A DNA stretch of 64,000 bases from Planococcus citri (lineage: Eukaryota; Arthropoda; Insecta; Hemiptera; Pseudococcidae): the NCBI RefSeq assembly GCF_950023065.1, contig NC_088681.1, positions 34,878,836 through 34,942,835 on the forward strand, given 5' to 3'. Shown piece by piece: positions 11,737 to 25,100 of the stretch. The notes below the pieces were generated by a model. That model saw nothing but the letters and a program-made list of their open reading frames with translations, did no database searches and was not told the origin of the DNA. The first letter of the stretch is position 1. Each line of letters starts with the position of its first letter. A program made the translations under genes and the position numbers.

Positions 11737-14700
11737 CGTTTTATAGATTTCTATGAAAAGTTTCAAGTTGAAACTGAAAGAAAGAGTAATGTTATAAAAA
11801 AATATTAGAAATCATCATCCAAATTGTAAAGGGATATTTCAAAATCCAAATTTTTGTTCAATTTTTGACTGCAAAACTGCAATGGGTAACTTTTCTATTG
11901 TGAAACCTCATTATTTCATGATGACCGCCTAGAACAGTCGAGAGTTTGACCACAAGGATAAACAATACGAGTACATTCAAAAGTAAGCACAATTCGATCA
12001 GACGAGTTTCCGTCTATACTTTGCGAATTGAAGAAGGAAAAAGCTTCCATTTCAGACAGATTCTTTAGGAATTGAATTGCAATCTTTTCTACAACCCCTC
12101 TTATCATAAGATGAACGAGTAGATTCCGAGCGAAACATCAGCGTGAAATAACACCCCTTCAAAAAAACATCTCGACGCGTACGTACGAAACGATTCCAAA
12201 GTAATGTTTAATAAGTAGCCTAATTAATACCAGGAAGGGGCCATAGTAACTCGACGAGCAGCTTTATTTTATCTCATAGAATATTGCAGGTTGCGATAAT
12301 CGAAAACACCGTACCGTATAGTTAATTCCCCGTGTGATAGAGAAAAGAATTGCTATAATTAGACATTGTCGGATTTGCATTTATCAATATTCGCTGGCGG
12401 AATCGGTTAATTCGACGTCTGTCTCTGTTTGAGTGTGCGAGAAAAGCTAATCCCATCGCAGGAGTGTATACTTTAGCCCGGGTAAATGTGTATAGAGGAG
12501 AAATGAAGCTTAACGAACGTTTACACCGGCGTCGTTAGTACAATACTTATTTAGTCAAGCAAGACTTTATATCTTAAACACGTCGCCGCCTTAAGCTGTC
12601 AAATTCATAGAAAGTTGATCTTTGAAGAAACAAAGCAACGTACGTAGCTTTCGATTGAACGAGTCGATTTCGTACTTCGTGTATTCTAGTACACAAGTTT
12701 TAAAGGTGTTTTGTTATTTATTTCTTTTGAGAAGTCTGCTACGATTTCTAGTAGGTATTTATACCTATGTATACGTATATGTGGCATGGTTTGTTTTTGA
12801 CGTTGTAAGGTGAATAAGGTTGATACTCGTAGTTCGGTGGCAGATTGATTTTTTTGTAAACAAAAGTAGGTAGGTTTACAAAAATAGGTATGTTTGTGTT
12901 TGGATTTTTTGAGCGGTTGGTTGGTATTTTTAAAAGACATTTCGGAAAGATTTTTCTGGTGTCAATTTTGTTTGTGTTTCTACGTTTGAGTGGATAGATT
13001 TAAATGCTTTAAGAATCACAAATTTTTTGATCGCTCGCTCTCAAATGATGTACGAATGCATTCTCAAAAAAGTTCTCAAGTTAGAATATTACCAAAGAAA
13101 AAATTGCTCTCAAAACTTTTTTCATTGCCAAGTATACCTACATCTTGTGGTATCCCTAGATACCAGTCATCGTTTCACATCATCCCTCGAGTCCTTACAG
13201 AACTCTTATCCTCGATAATAAATTGTTACAACCTAGTTAAAGAACGACTAAGTAGCACCGTCTTTTTCTCTTTACTAACAATATTTCTCATGTAAATCAA
13301 TTAAATTGAACCTAACTATCTGACAAATATTATCTCGATCCGGTTTCGTTGAAAAGCTAAGCTTCTTTTGTGAAAATTTACGCAAAACTTGGCCGCCGAG
13401 ACGCTATCAAAGCGTTGCAATGTTGTTTATTCGGCTTAAGCTTTCCAGTCAACTTTTCCTTAATTTAACCGTAATGCAGACTGTCGCGTTCGTGAATATT
13501 TATTGACATTATAACTTTTAAAGTACCAAGTTAAGCGTTCTTTGATGTTTCACTTGATAATTATATTGTGACTGGATATCGTTCATGGTTGAAGATTTTA
13601 CACCGAAGTGCAACGCGGTTTCTTGACTTACAACCTCGTAGCAGTGTAAAATAGACGAGTTTGTTTTATTGCCTAAATGGTGTTCATTGCAGGCGGACAA
13701 ATGTGCCAAATCGTAATGATCGTCGATGCCATTTACACAAAGAAAGGGAAGTTTTTGGGGCTTTTAGTTTTAGTCTTGTTGATTCTTTGACGATAAATTT
13801 GCCTGCGCATGTAACTTGACTGTGTGTTAAGGAATGATATACGTACCTAACTATGTAGTTTGAAAATGAAAAATACAAAGGAAATTTTTGAACTGGCACA
13901 TTCTCCGACTTGAACAAAATCAAACTAGATCGAAAGAGCATGTCTTAAAACTTCCTAAACCAAAATTTCGGGTTCTAAAGTTCATTTTGATTTTTGGCGA
14001 ATTTTTGAAAATTTCAAATTTTCAAAAAAGCTATTCTAACGATGATTTTTTGAACTATGATTTCTTAAATTCAGCTACTGGTCCATCGACAACTACCATT
14101 TTTGGTCCATTCTGGAGCTCCTAGCAACTTTTCAAATTTTTACAAAAATTTCAAATTGCTCTGTAGAGGCTAAGAATGAACTTTAGAGCTCATAAAGTTC
14201 CGCGGTCAGTGTTCAGTGGACCCTCTCGACTGTTTTAGGTGATCATCACGAAATTCAAGGATCAACAGTTCAAAAGTGAATTTTTGATTAGGTAATTTGT
14301 AAATTCCAGAAAAAGCAAAACACATACAACGAGCGGGTTTTTCGACAAGATGTCGTCTGATGAGTCTATACGATCACATGACTCACCGGTTTTAGGTGGT
14401 CACTACAAAATTCCAGGGGTTATTCATTTTGAAAATTTGATTTTCATTACTTTTTCTAAAATTCACAAAATTGGTTAAAAATTTATTTTTGAACTGACAC
14501 GTCTCTGAGGATTCCAAGATAAGCTAAACCGAACTTTACAAGTGCAAAAGTTTATTTTTGTTTTTTCCAGAGTGATTTTTGAAATTTTTGGAGTTTGAAA
14601 ACTCGCTGTAGGCTCCAGAATGGTCCGAAACTAGTGCAGTTGACCCTTGTTGATGCGTGGGAGTTGAATTGAAGGAATTATTCACAATTCACTTTGCTCA

Positions 14701-15183
14701 AAAAAGTGTATATTTTATGTAAAATTTTCAAAATCGCTCTCAAACAGTTTTTGAAAATTTTTAAAAATCACCCAAAAATCCAATTTTTCCAATGTTTTGT
14801 CACTTTTTTAGTTACTTTTCAATGGTAAATTTTTCAAGCTTTTTCGGTTACTTGAGTACTTTTTCTTGAAAAAAATGAGTGTGAACCCTGCGAGAATAAA
14901 TTATTTCAAATTGAGAAATATTAGGTACAAAAATGATTTTGGCTTCGTATGATAATTTTAACAATCTACCAAATGTTAAATTTTTATAGTTTTTTTTTGG
15001 GGGGGGGGATAAAGTTGTTCTAACTATAGGGGGGGGGGAGAGGAGAAGAATCAAAAATGTGGTTTCACTACAAAAAAATTGTCTATTGCAGTTTTGCAGG
15101 CAAACGAAGTCACATTCTTAGTTACTAAAATATCACATTTAGTTAGACATCAAAATGAGTATCTGGTAATCTACATATCAACA
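11737..15183. other. AT-rich sequence with scattered decayed repeat fragments
   Basis: No gene recognised. From about 13,960 to 14,650 there are diverged fragments resembling the fold-back family, such as 'ttctggagctcctagcaactttt' and 'ggctccagaatggtccgaaac'. Two G-runs near 15000-15035 flank low-complexity DNA. 12,400-12,600 is slightly GC-richer but shows no coding pattern. Confidence 0.5.
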
Positions 15184-15189
15184 TAGGTA

Positions 15190-15627
15190 CCAGAGTCCTG
15201 CACGGTATAGTTAAAATAGCCGAATAACCGCCGGAGCTATCGGCTAATTCAACTACACATTACAAACTGTAGTTAGTTTTGTCGGCGCGCGCAACCGACA
15301 AATAACTAACTATAACTACCTGCCGATGCAGCGGTAAGTCAGCTTCGGTTCTGTTGATGTCTCATCAATACATTTTGGTGACTCATTAAACAGATAAGAA
15401 AGAAGCAAACGTTATTTTTCCGATAAGAACGCAGTATAATCGCAGGTAGTGTAGGTAGTTATTTTAACTACAAGTTAGTCAATGGTTACGTTATCTGAGT
15501 TACAAATATTAATCGCGCCGGCCGGTGCGGTTATAACCTGCCGTTAGGATGACTACTAACTATAGCTATCCGCCCTCGACGCGCAACTAACGCAGATAAC
15601 TTTCAACTATACCATGCAGGACTCTGG
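15190..15627. mobile_element. MITE with 23 bp TIRs and TAGGTA target duplication
   Basis: The left end starts 'ccagagtcctgcacggtata' and the right end is its inverse with one mismatch over 23 bases. The six bases TAGGTA occur immediately outside both ends (15184-15189 and 15628-15633), a good candidate target-site duplication, although TAGGTA is a common word in this genome. Length is 438 bp. The interior is GC-richer than the surroundings and full of 'aactaactataactacc' and 'gccggccggtgcgg' types of sequence. No coding capacity, and the superfamily is not assignable from what is visible. Confidence 0.7.
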
Positions 15628-15912
15628 TAGGTACCCACCTATTGTAATGGTAGGAATTGCAGTATTTTCTGTCACTCATGTGAGAGAAAATCGTTCTGCA
15701 TTCAGCTACAACTCATTTTAGTTCCATAAATACGCGATCTGGCGGATTAATTACATAAAACCGCCATCTGGTGAGTTAGTTCTCTCATGACCAACAAGTT
15801 GTGAGAGCAACAAGCCAAACATTAGTGATTTGGTGACTCCCAGTGAGATAACATTGGTACATCTGCGTTCCAGAGATGAGATAGGCTTGCACCTATTCTC
15901 ATATTTGCGTAA

Positions 15913-16647
15913 ATATGTGAGGGCGAATGGGAAAAGGGACCTCCCGACCAAAAAATCAATTTCTGTTTTCTTCGCTAAATTTTCTTGGGGACTCTTTAAA
16001 AATCGAGTGGAATCCTCAACAGGCCTCAATTTTCATCATTTCATCGAATTTTTCTACTTTTAAGCGAGGCATGTATAAATTTATTACTTACAAAAGTAGA
16101 AAAATGACGCAAAAAATTCGAAAAAAAATGTAAAAATGCGTAAAAAATTAAAATTTTACAAAAACTCATTACTTTTAAAAGAAATACGTGAAAAAAAATA
16201 TAAAAAATTTTTGCCGTCTGCGGGACTCGAACCCACGACCTCTAGCGTGACGAGCCGCCTCTGTACACACGTAGCCACCGGGAGTGTTGTGAGAAGCGGC
16301 TTTCTAATGATATACAACTAATTTTATTGTGAAATTAACATGAATAACACGAAAGAACAGAAAAACATCGCCAAAATCAGCCGCAAATCAGATTTTTATT
16401 AAAAATGAAATACTAAAAACCTTGAATATACTCAATCTATCAACTTTGAAGTGCATAATTTGGCCAGTAGAGCTTGTTGGAGGACGTGCGTGAATGTTTA
16501 GTAGTATGTAGAACCTTCGAAGTTCAAATAGCCATACATAATCTTACAAAATAACAGAGGAAATAACGCAAAACTTTAAACCTCCCCCCCCCCCGTAAAA
16601 TTTTACTTTTGGTCGGGAGGTCCCTTTTCCCATTCGCCCTCACATAT
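15913..16647. mobile_element. Element bounded by a perfect 41 bp inverted repeat
   Basis: Positions 15913-15953 ('atatgtgagggcgaatggga'...) and 16607-16647 are exact inverse copies of one another over 41 bases, which implies recent mobility or gene conversion. The 735 bp between them contains an A/T-rich part, a tRNA-derived segment on the minus strand (16213-16283) and a C-run near 16585. I could not find a convincing target-site duplication outside the ends. It may be a MITE that has captured a SINE, or two inverted copies of another repeat flanking a SINE. Confidence 0.6.
16213..16285 (-). repeat. tRNA-derived SINE head
   Basis: On the minus strand this reads '...ggtggctacgtgtg...' (A-box-like), then about 35 bases later 'gtgggttcgagtcccgc', a close match to the RNA polymerase III B box GGTTCGAnTCC. 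A T-rich body follows to about 16140. The acceptor and anticodon stems do not close properly, so I call it a tRNA-derived SINE and not a functional tRNA gene. The minus-strand 3' side has poly-T/A-rich sequence, as expected for a SINE tail region. Confidence 0.6.
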
Positions 16648-17240
16648 AGTTATCCAAACTAGTTGCGTAAGTCCAGTCATATTTCGAAATATGACCTGGT
16701 GAAGCAATGATCAAGTGATCTATTTCGAAATAGATTGAGTTCCAGTTATGCTGATTGAGATTGTCAACTGCACTTGGGTGCTTGGTTATTACATAAAACT
16801 TCAAGTTCATCCTTATTTCAAATCTCTTTCGAAAGAGTAACGTAGATGGACCTTCCCGCATCTGTTTATTGTTCCCATTCCCTGTGGTGATGTGCTCAAG
16901 CACTCCTTAAGGCATTTAGAATGCTGGCTATCTCTCATTTATGTAAGACTGTACAGGCTCAGTATAATTAGCTTGAGTAGATTATTCATAATCATGCGAT
17001 ATTCAACGAATAAACATTGTATTAATGAATAATCGAAGGAGTTTTATTTACTAAGGTACATGTGTGTTCCGTAAATGTTCGTCCTATTTGTTTGTAACCG
17101 AAAAGTAGGTACTAAGGCGGTGAATCGCCAGGTACTCACGAAGCTCAATGAAGCTAGGTGAAGCTCATTTGATGAGCTTATGTACGAGGTTTATTGCATG
17201 TGCACAAATGTGCAGAATCTACCTCCACACTATTCAATTT
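16648..17240. other. Unique AT-rich sequence with two TTCGAA palindromes
   Basis: No gene. Two perfect palindromes lie at 16676-16695 (core 'catatttcgaaatatg') and 16718-16735 (core 'ctatttcgaaatag'). Their centres are 41 bp apart. Nothing else is recognised. Confidence 0.5.
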
Positions 17241-17780
17241 TTACAAATCATTGCATAACCAGTTCGCCGTAAATACGAGCATTTTTTCAGAGAAAAAAAA
17301 TAAAAAATCTGAATTTGTAAGTGCATGAAGTCGAAATTTGGGCTTAGGAGTTTTCGCTTTTTTCTGCTGTAAATTGTCCATTTTAAGACTCAAAAATGAG
17401 CCAAAAAATCCTTCTCAAAAATTTCAATTTTTGTAACGTTTTCAGACTAATTCAAGGTCGCTGAGCGCAAAAATGACATCCAAATTGAGTGTCGGTTTGT
17501 GAAATGTAAATCTCATATTTTGTGAAAAATCTGCATTTTTACGAAAAATGTGATTTTGTATGAAAAACTGACGTCGGATCCAAACTTGGCGACCTCAATG
17601 TAGTCGAAAATGACCACTTTCAAACAAATCAGCAAAAATTCATCACTTACGAAGGGTGGATGGCGAAAAGTGTTAATAAAATTGCATAACTAGTTTGCCG
17701 TAAATACGAGGATCATTTTATCCAGAGAAAAAACAGCCGAGTTTGAAAGCAAATGGAGTCAGAATTTGGGCTAGGTAATG
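17241..17780. repeat. Direct repeat around 'GCCGTAAATACGAG'
   Basis: The block 17249-17345 ('ttgcataaccagttcgccgt', then 'gtcgaaatttgggct') recurs in diverged form at 17691-17778 ('ttgcataactagtttgccgt', then 'gtcagaatttgggct'). The same motif of about 40 bases is present inverted near 22326-22368 and again on the + strand near 41311-41350. It is a dispersed repeat of unknown type. Confidence 0.6.
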
Positions 17781-20700
17781 AGATCGAACGAGATGGCAAA
17801 AATCACCTCGTCAAAATTGCCGTCTTTAATAACTCTCCTCGCGCAACATCGTCGCCATAATATTCATCAAAAATTTCCATACGTTAAGCGAACGAACATA
17901 TTGCATGAAAAGTGAGAACACTTCGAAGAGAGAAAATACTGCCAAAAATTCAGCCACGAACGAAAGTCCCTCCTTAGACACAAGCGAAACGATGAAGTTA
18001 CTCGTCCTGCAAACTGCAAAGAAGACCGACTAAAAAGGTACAAAACTAATGGAGCGTACTGAAAATGAAATCCTTTCCGGTAACAGCAAAAGCTATATGC
18101 CTTCGTAGTACATTTCGAACGTAGCTATAGGTAAGGTAGGGTACCAGTAGCTCGGTATTTCTTATCAACGTTTTAAGTTTACGAGTGAAAAAGCTCCCCT
18201 CGCTTTACATGGCCTTTATAAATTAACATTTAACGGGACGCTTATTCAATTCTTTTGCATTTAATTATGGCGAAAAAACGATGATAGAATTTTCCTCTTT
18301 CCAGTAAGTATTTAATATTCGTAGTTTTTTCCACTCGTTTCGCGTTTTTTTCCCTCAAGCCAACCGATCTGGCTTCGGATAGGTGTAGGAAGAAGAGGGT
18401 AGAGGGTACAGGTAATTTAAAAACTCGACGTAGGTATACCTAAGTAGTAAGTAAGCTATTCGGTATTGGTAGAAATTTACGCGTGTTAAATGGCGTTCTT
18501 GGTTCTTTTAATAATCATATAATAGTAATACTCGTATACCGCCGCAGCGGTAGCGGAGAGAAGACGTCATTGGTTGGGTTTGTGGCACTTGTGCCGAGGA
18601 CGAGGATATTTCAGAGAGCGGCAAACATTTAGCACAAAGCCTTTATCAACGTCGCCGAGTTTACGCTAGCAATCACATTCATTTCTAAAAGGTCGAATAG
18701 ATTTTCGAAGTTTAATATAATGCGATTTGCTTTTTCCCTCTTTCTCCTCCGAGTGCCATCGTCGTCGCACGTTATTTCCGAGTGAAAAGTAAATTACTTC
18801 GTTAAAACAAAGCACCCAACGTCGGGGGATAATCCGAGCTATGAAAATTTATTAGTTAACTTGAAGACGTTTATTTTTGTTGTACGCGAATTCAACTCTC
18901 TCTCTCTCCCCCCCTCTCTCACTGCGTGAACTTACAGATACTTACATAAGGAGAAAGCTCAACTATTTGACGAGTTCTTTTGCGGTCAAAACGCGTGTAC
19001 CCGTGCAAAGCTAAATTGCTTTTTCAGCCAACAGCTTCGTCGCGTACCAGTATCCTTATTACGCGGTCCAAATCGTGTAAAATCTCCGGCGTACGAGTAC
19101 GATATACGCGTACCTAGCCCTGCTCTTCGTCAACATTGCTCACCGTATCGAAATCTGATAAGCTATAAGGTTCGTCCTTCGTATACCATACGACCGAGGA
19201 CGACGACGACGACAAGGACACGATGAAATTTCCCAACATATCGTCGTGTTTGATGCAGCTCAGCAAAGCGCACCAGCTCGAGTGTAAAATGTAGGATTGT
19301 AGGATGTAGGTACAACTACATGCTATACACTCGAAGAGTAAGTAGGTGCGAGGAGAGATTGAGCGAAAAGCCACCTTGTACTATAAGCATGTCACTTGTC
19401 GCAGATTGTATATTATAATAAAGTGCGAAATCGCGTGCTTTCTATAATTCGTCGTATACAAAGCGCCAAAACGCACGGGTGTGTCATGCCGAACATACTG
19501 TTTAACATTTAGTAGGTTTTACATTTGCAAATTTCAATTTACATATTAGCTCTCCGGTAATGAGAAAACGCGCTTCATTTCCTCGTGTACCAGCGAAATA
19601 AGAATAATGAATGTGTACCGAGATAAAGTCGCGAAAATGTGGAACAATTATTTGCTTTTAGAAACGAATTATTTTTGAATTTGCATTTGAATGGCTTTTA
19701 GCATTGTGCGACTGCGAATTTTCTCTCTCGCCTTCGTATATACGTTAGTTTATTTAAAGGTTTCACCGGATACCTATTTTTCCTCAAAAAAATCTAAATA
19801 GATACTATACACAGTGAAGTCTGCTTGTTTAATTGTACTGTTATTCATTGTGTATGTGTATTTAATAAAGTATACGTGTGAATTAAACCCTTAGCACTAA
19901 CTATATGCGGAGGTAGTTTTGTGAGATAAAATTTCGTATGGTAGGTGCGCGCATTGTTATCAGTGACTATTTTTTAGCTCATTGTTAGGGTAGGTTTTGT
20001 TTGCCGGATTGCACTTTTTACTCTCGTAACAGTCGCTGTTTTATAATGTGAAAATTTCTCAGTATTTTCTGCATTAGATAAACGAGGTGTTTAATAGGGT
20101 GGATCGAGAAAGAAAGAAAAAATGTTGGAGGATTTTGATCAAATTCAGTGGACATCTTAATAAATTCTGAGATCAGAAAAACAAATATTTCACACCAAAA
20201 TTGATGCTTTATTTTTTTAAATTACAAATATTTTGAATTTTGAATCTTTTGATTTTCTTCTACAAAATTAGAATTTAGAGAAACCATTGATCAAATTCGA
20301 AAAATTGAGTTAAAAAAAATCAATTCCTCACATCAAAATTGGTGTTGTTTTATTTTTTGAATTATAAATTTTCTAAAAATTCAAACTTTTATTTGTCAGA
20401 AAAATCACGATATTTTTTCGACAAACTGAGATTATTCTCTCCCCCTCCCTCATTACATGGCTTCAAACAACCACCATAACTTACAAGGGAACCCCGTCAA
20501 CTTGACTCTTCACCTCCCATTTGGCTAAAATTAGGCTCACTGAAAGTTTATGCTTCCACGCCTCAGAACTAAATTTTCAGCAGCCGAAATTTAATTACAG
20601 TGCTTTCTGGAGCAATTTCAGTGCGCTGGAGAAAAACTAATTTCTGCTGGAGGTTCCAGATCATCTTGAAAATTATTGCAATCGAATCGGGGGGTAGATT

Positions 20701-21174
20701 TTAGGGTACAGGCGAAGTTTTAGACACTTTTCTGCAGAAATACGAGATATTGGAATTTTTTTAAATTATGGAATATTCCACTTGTAAAAAAAACATACAT
20801 GTGTGAACTCGTCACCTCAGATTCGCATTGAGAATATCGAACTCATAATAGAATTGAAATTTAAACTGCCGGAGTTGATTACAGGGTCCTTTGGAGCGAT
20901 TCAGGGCCGGAGCGATTCCACTGTGCTGGAGAAACCCCATTTTCTACTGAATGGTTTAGATCGTTTTGAAAATGGTCGCAATTGATTTGGGAGGTCGATT
21001 TTTGCACCCAAACCAAATTTCAGATTTTTATATCGTGGTTTACCATTTTTAGGAAAACCTAGTCAGTTACCAAATAGGCTATTTCAGCCATTTTCAAAAA
21101 TTCGCCAACGCACAGTGGGCTGTGAGCACCCTCAAAACGCCTATAATTCAAAAACTTACAATGAATCCTAAAAC
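17781..21174. other. Mostly unique sequence, slightly GC-richer at 18.5-19.4 kb
   Basis: No gene I can support. The patch 18,540-19,400 has more CG-containing words than its surroundings, includes 'gacgtcattggttg' near 18,564 (a CRE-like half plus an inverted CCAAT) and a (GAC)n tract near 19,199-19,215. It could be regulatory or a fragment of an untranslated exon, but I see no splice-bounded coding frame. Two diverged copies of a module with 'gtgctggagaaa' lie near 20,600-20,690 and 20,880-20,995. Confidence 0.4.
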
Positions 21175-22170
21175 AATGATACAATAATATCCTCCCTTAT
21201 GTTTTTGGGGTCGCAGAATACGAATTTGACAATATTTTTTTTGTAGGGGTGAGGGGTGAGGAGGTGAAGGGGGTGAAAAATTCAAAATTTGACAATAATG
21301 ATGTGTGATATGTCGAAATGTATGTTTTTGAGGGTGTAGATCACGAATCTGACAATACTTTTTTCGTAGGGATGAATGGTGGGGGATGAAGGGGGTGAAA
21401 ACGGTGAAAAATTCAAAATTTGACTATAATGATGTGTGATATGTCGAAATGTACCAAGTATAAATAATTCAACTGAAAGTAAGTTCTTTTCATCAATTTA
21501 CTGGATTTTATGTAGTTTTTATAAAGTGATTATAGAGATAAAATTCATCTTAAAACTCCGTTTTATGCCTAATTGGCTGCATAAATTGGAATAGAAAAAA
21601 TTTTCTCACGTACATGCACGGGAAATTCCGGTGGCTAGTAATACTTGAGATAGTGTATTTCAAGATGTCAATTGCCATTTTTGACCGAAAGTGACCCAAC
21701 GACCTCCACAGTCAATTGTAGTGAAAAATCATAGTGAATTTTGTTAAAATTTTACAAATTTTTTCTTACTGGGACTTTGACGGCTCCCCAACATAAAATT
21801 CTACATCCCCCACCCTTCACCCTTCCTTCACCTTCGAAAACGTACATTTTGACATATCACATGCAGATCATTATGGTCAAATTTTGAATTTTTCACCGTT
21901 TTCACCCCCTTCATCCCCCACCATTCATCCCTACGAAAAAAGTATTGTCAGATTCGTGATCTACACCCTCAAAAACATACATTTCGACATATCACACATA
22001 TTTATGGTCAAATTTTGAATTTTTCACCCCCTTCATCCCCCATTATTCACCCCTACGAAAAAAATAATGTCAAATTCGTATTCTGCGACTTCAAAAACAT
22101 ACATTTCGACATATCACACATCATTATAGTCAAATTTTGAATTTTCACCGTTTTCACCCCCTTCACAAAT
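21175..22170. repeat. Inverted arms of a ~130 bp minisatellite
   Basis: The left arm (about 21,190-21,455) carries units with 'gggggtgaaaaattcaaaat', 'tgatgtgtgatatgtcgaaatg' and 'tttttgagggtgtagatcacgaa'. The right arm (about 21,835-22,165) contains the inverse of the same units, three times over. A unit is about 130 bp. The spacer from 21,460 to 21,830 is unrelated AT-rich DNA. The arrangement is a tandem repeat caught in both orientations, able to fold back on itself. No coding potential. Confidence 0.75.
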
Positions 22171-25100
22171 CAGTAAAGATTACTAAGCTCACCCCCCTCC
22201 CCCCGAGGGTTGGGATAAAAATGATGACTGGTTAAAGACTTCACGTAAAAAATTTATGAGCGAAATCGGCAGACTTGAGTAGACTCAGTAATTTTTAGTT
22301 TGCATTAATGAGGAGTAAGTGATCCATATTTACGGCAAACTGGTTAGGCAATTTTATTAACACGTAAGAATTCCAATTTAAGAGGAAATTCGAGTTATCG
22401 CAGTGCACTTTTTTCAGAGCCAAGTAAACGGGAGAGGGGTAGCACAGAAGTAGGGTCAGGAAGTTAAAACGACCTGGTAAAAATTTCACTCCCCTCTCCT
22501 CTTGATCAATTTTTTCAGCTCCAAAGTTTTTCTCAAAATCGAAATTTGACTTTCCATTCAAGAAATTATGAAATGACTTTTGATGAAGCATTTCAACGTT
22601 TTAAGAGCGTAACATATTTATAAATAGGTATAGTAATTTTCGCGATCTACCTTTCGTAAAACCGGTAGTAGAGGATTAAAAATGGCATTAAATTTGAAAA
22701 TCAACGGGTCAAAATATGTAGCTCAAAATTTTGAATCGCATCTAGAAGTATGGCCCAGGTACTTGTTAGGTGACAGCTACTCCGCTTAAAAGCAGCAAAC
22801 AAGCACTTTTCTTTCAAAAATGACCTTTATTTGAATCCCTCTAGTTTAGCTCCATAGCTGCTAAGATGCTCTAAATTTTTTTAGTCAATTCTCACTCAGA
22901 ATAAACAAACTTCCTCGTTAATTTTTGTCAAAATCCAGGAAGTTGGTTTTTTTTATCTACACTGATGATACATACGTAATGATGATCATTTGGTTCTTTG
23001 TAACTATAGATTAATTGAGGAGGAAAGAATTCATGTCAAAAATTTCACCATAATCTGAAAATATCAAACTAATTGGGTCCAACTTATACTTAAGCAGCAA
23101 AATCAGCAAATAAGTTGTAAGAGTAACTGATAAGGCCGAAAGATACCAGTATGATTTTTTGCACAAAAGCTTCGAAACTTGCCTGAAATTGTATCCTTTT
23201 CTCTAGAAAGGTTCTATGTACGTTCGAAGCAAGGATATAAATGTCTAGCCTATACGTATACTTGATTATACGTATGTAGTATACACGAAAAGCAGCCTAT
23301 ACTACATATACGAAGGAGCTATCTAAAGAAGAGTGAGTATATATATTTTTTGCCTGAACAGATGTAAAATTTGAGATAAGATTAAAGTAGGAAATTTCAT
23401 TTAGCCGCAACATGGGGCAGTAAATTTCCGTAATCGCTAACCTCAAACGTGAACACAGAGTCCAAAAGCTGTACGAGTTGAAATATCGTTGCAAAGTTCC
23501 ATCTGATAAGGTACAGGGACGCAATTACAATTTACTAAAATCTGTGAAACCGAATCGAACGGTTATTTGTTTTTTATGTAGATAACATCGTATCCGGCAG
23601 CACGTTGCAAAGGTGTGGGGTGTCGAAGGGTACGTCGAGATAGATATACGTACAGTCGTACAACGTACGTGTGGCTGTGGTAGCCGGCAGGGGTCTGGTT
23701 GTGAGAGGAAAAAAATGGCTAAGCTTGAAAATGCGAGCTCGATTTTACATTTGACCATTTATATTTATCCGTTTTTAAGACGTAGGTAATAAATTGAAAA
23801 GTTCGAAGTTTAAATCGCCTGATGAAATAGGCAAAAAGTTGGTAATAAATTATCGAGCTTTATGTGTACGATACGTTAGTGTATACCTAAGTATAGGAGG
23901 AGAATACGAGATGGTTTGCAGTTACACGACGCTCGCTGCTAGCACCGGTGTAACCAGAGCATATTCGTCGTGGATGAGGACGATGCTACCTACAGGAATA
24001 CGTGCCAGATAAAAAATGTCATAAATGTAAATGTGAAATATTTCGGCGACTAACTGCGACAATAAAAACGAAACACAAACCAGCCACATAGAAGCTCATT
24101 TAAAATTCGAATCCGAACAGGGTGTCGGAGAGAAAGCTTTACCCAAAGAATTTCCTCGCATTACGCGTTTCACGTAGCATAAAAGTTGTTAAAAAAGTTT
24201 ACTTATAAACGTAAAAAGCTGATTTATTTTAAATAACGGCATCTTCGTTTTTTTTCTCGCATTTTTCCCCTCACCCAATGCTCATTTTGTTCGATAGACG
24301 AGACGAGGTCTCTTTAATTTCTCGTCGACTATACCGTACCGTACGGTACGCCTCGTGTCTGGGTAATCATTGTTTTACGCACCGTAAAAAAAATTTTTTC
24401 CAGGCTCTACCAAAGTGGAAACTTTCACAGCAAATACTTTCGCTATTAATTAGGAAGTAGCTTTACCAATGCTAAAGAACTGCTGGCCTTAAAAACATTT
24501 TAAACTGCTTTTAATTGCATGAAGGGAAACATTCGAAGCATTAAAGGAACGATTCTGCTTTCATCTTTTCGCCGACCCTATTTCTTTTGGTTACATTTCC
24601 GTTACTGGAATGCGCATTATACTCGAGTCCATTTGGTTTCTTAATTTGGTACCGGCGTTTTGCACTTCCCCAGTGCCCTCAGAACTCCTCATTCCCCGGC
24701 CCCACCGTAGCTTTATCTCGACGGCGTACTTTTTAAGCGATTTTTCACCCCCATTACTGGGTCCCGGGTACCATACTCGCTGACGTGAAATTTCCTCAAT
24801 ATTTTTACCAAGCGCAGCCACCTTCTCCTACACAGCCCGGTGTACTAAAAAGCAAACTTGGTAATAAATTTTCAAATCTATCAACAAGCTTTACCACTCC
24901 TCGCGCGTTTCCGTCGTCGTCATCGTTGTGTTTTCTCTTTACCAAATGTTTATGACTGTTGATAGAAAACAGGCATTAATTATTTCACTGACAACCAGAA
25001 ATTACAAACTTTATCCAAGTTATTTACGCGTCAGTAAAGTTGGACGACGACGACGCGTACTCGATGAACTGTCGTACTTTTTTTCACGCAACTTCGCACG

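Noticed and set aside
16213..16285. Functional tRNA gene
   Set aside because: The B box is good, but acceptor and anticodon stems do not pair, and it sits inside an inverted-repeat element. SINE origin is more likely.
19114..19374. Minus-strand 86-codon frame with a Ser-rich centre and acidic C-terminus
   Set aside because: Composition is protein-like, but the Ser run comes from a (GAC)n microsatellite and I see no matching splice sites or domain.
24591..24821. Minus-strand 76-codon frame of GC-richer composition
   Set aside because: No splice sites, domain or neighbouring exon, so it is too short to support.
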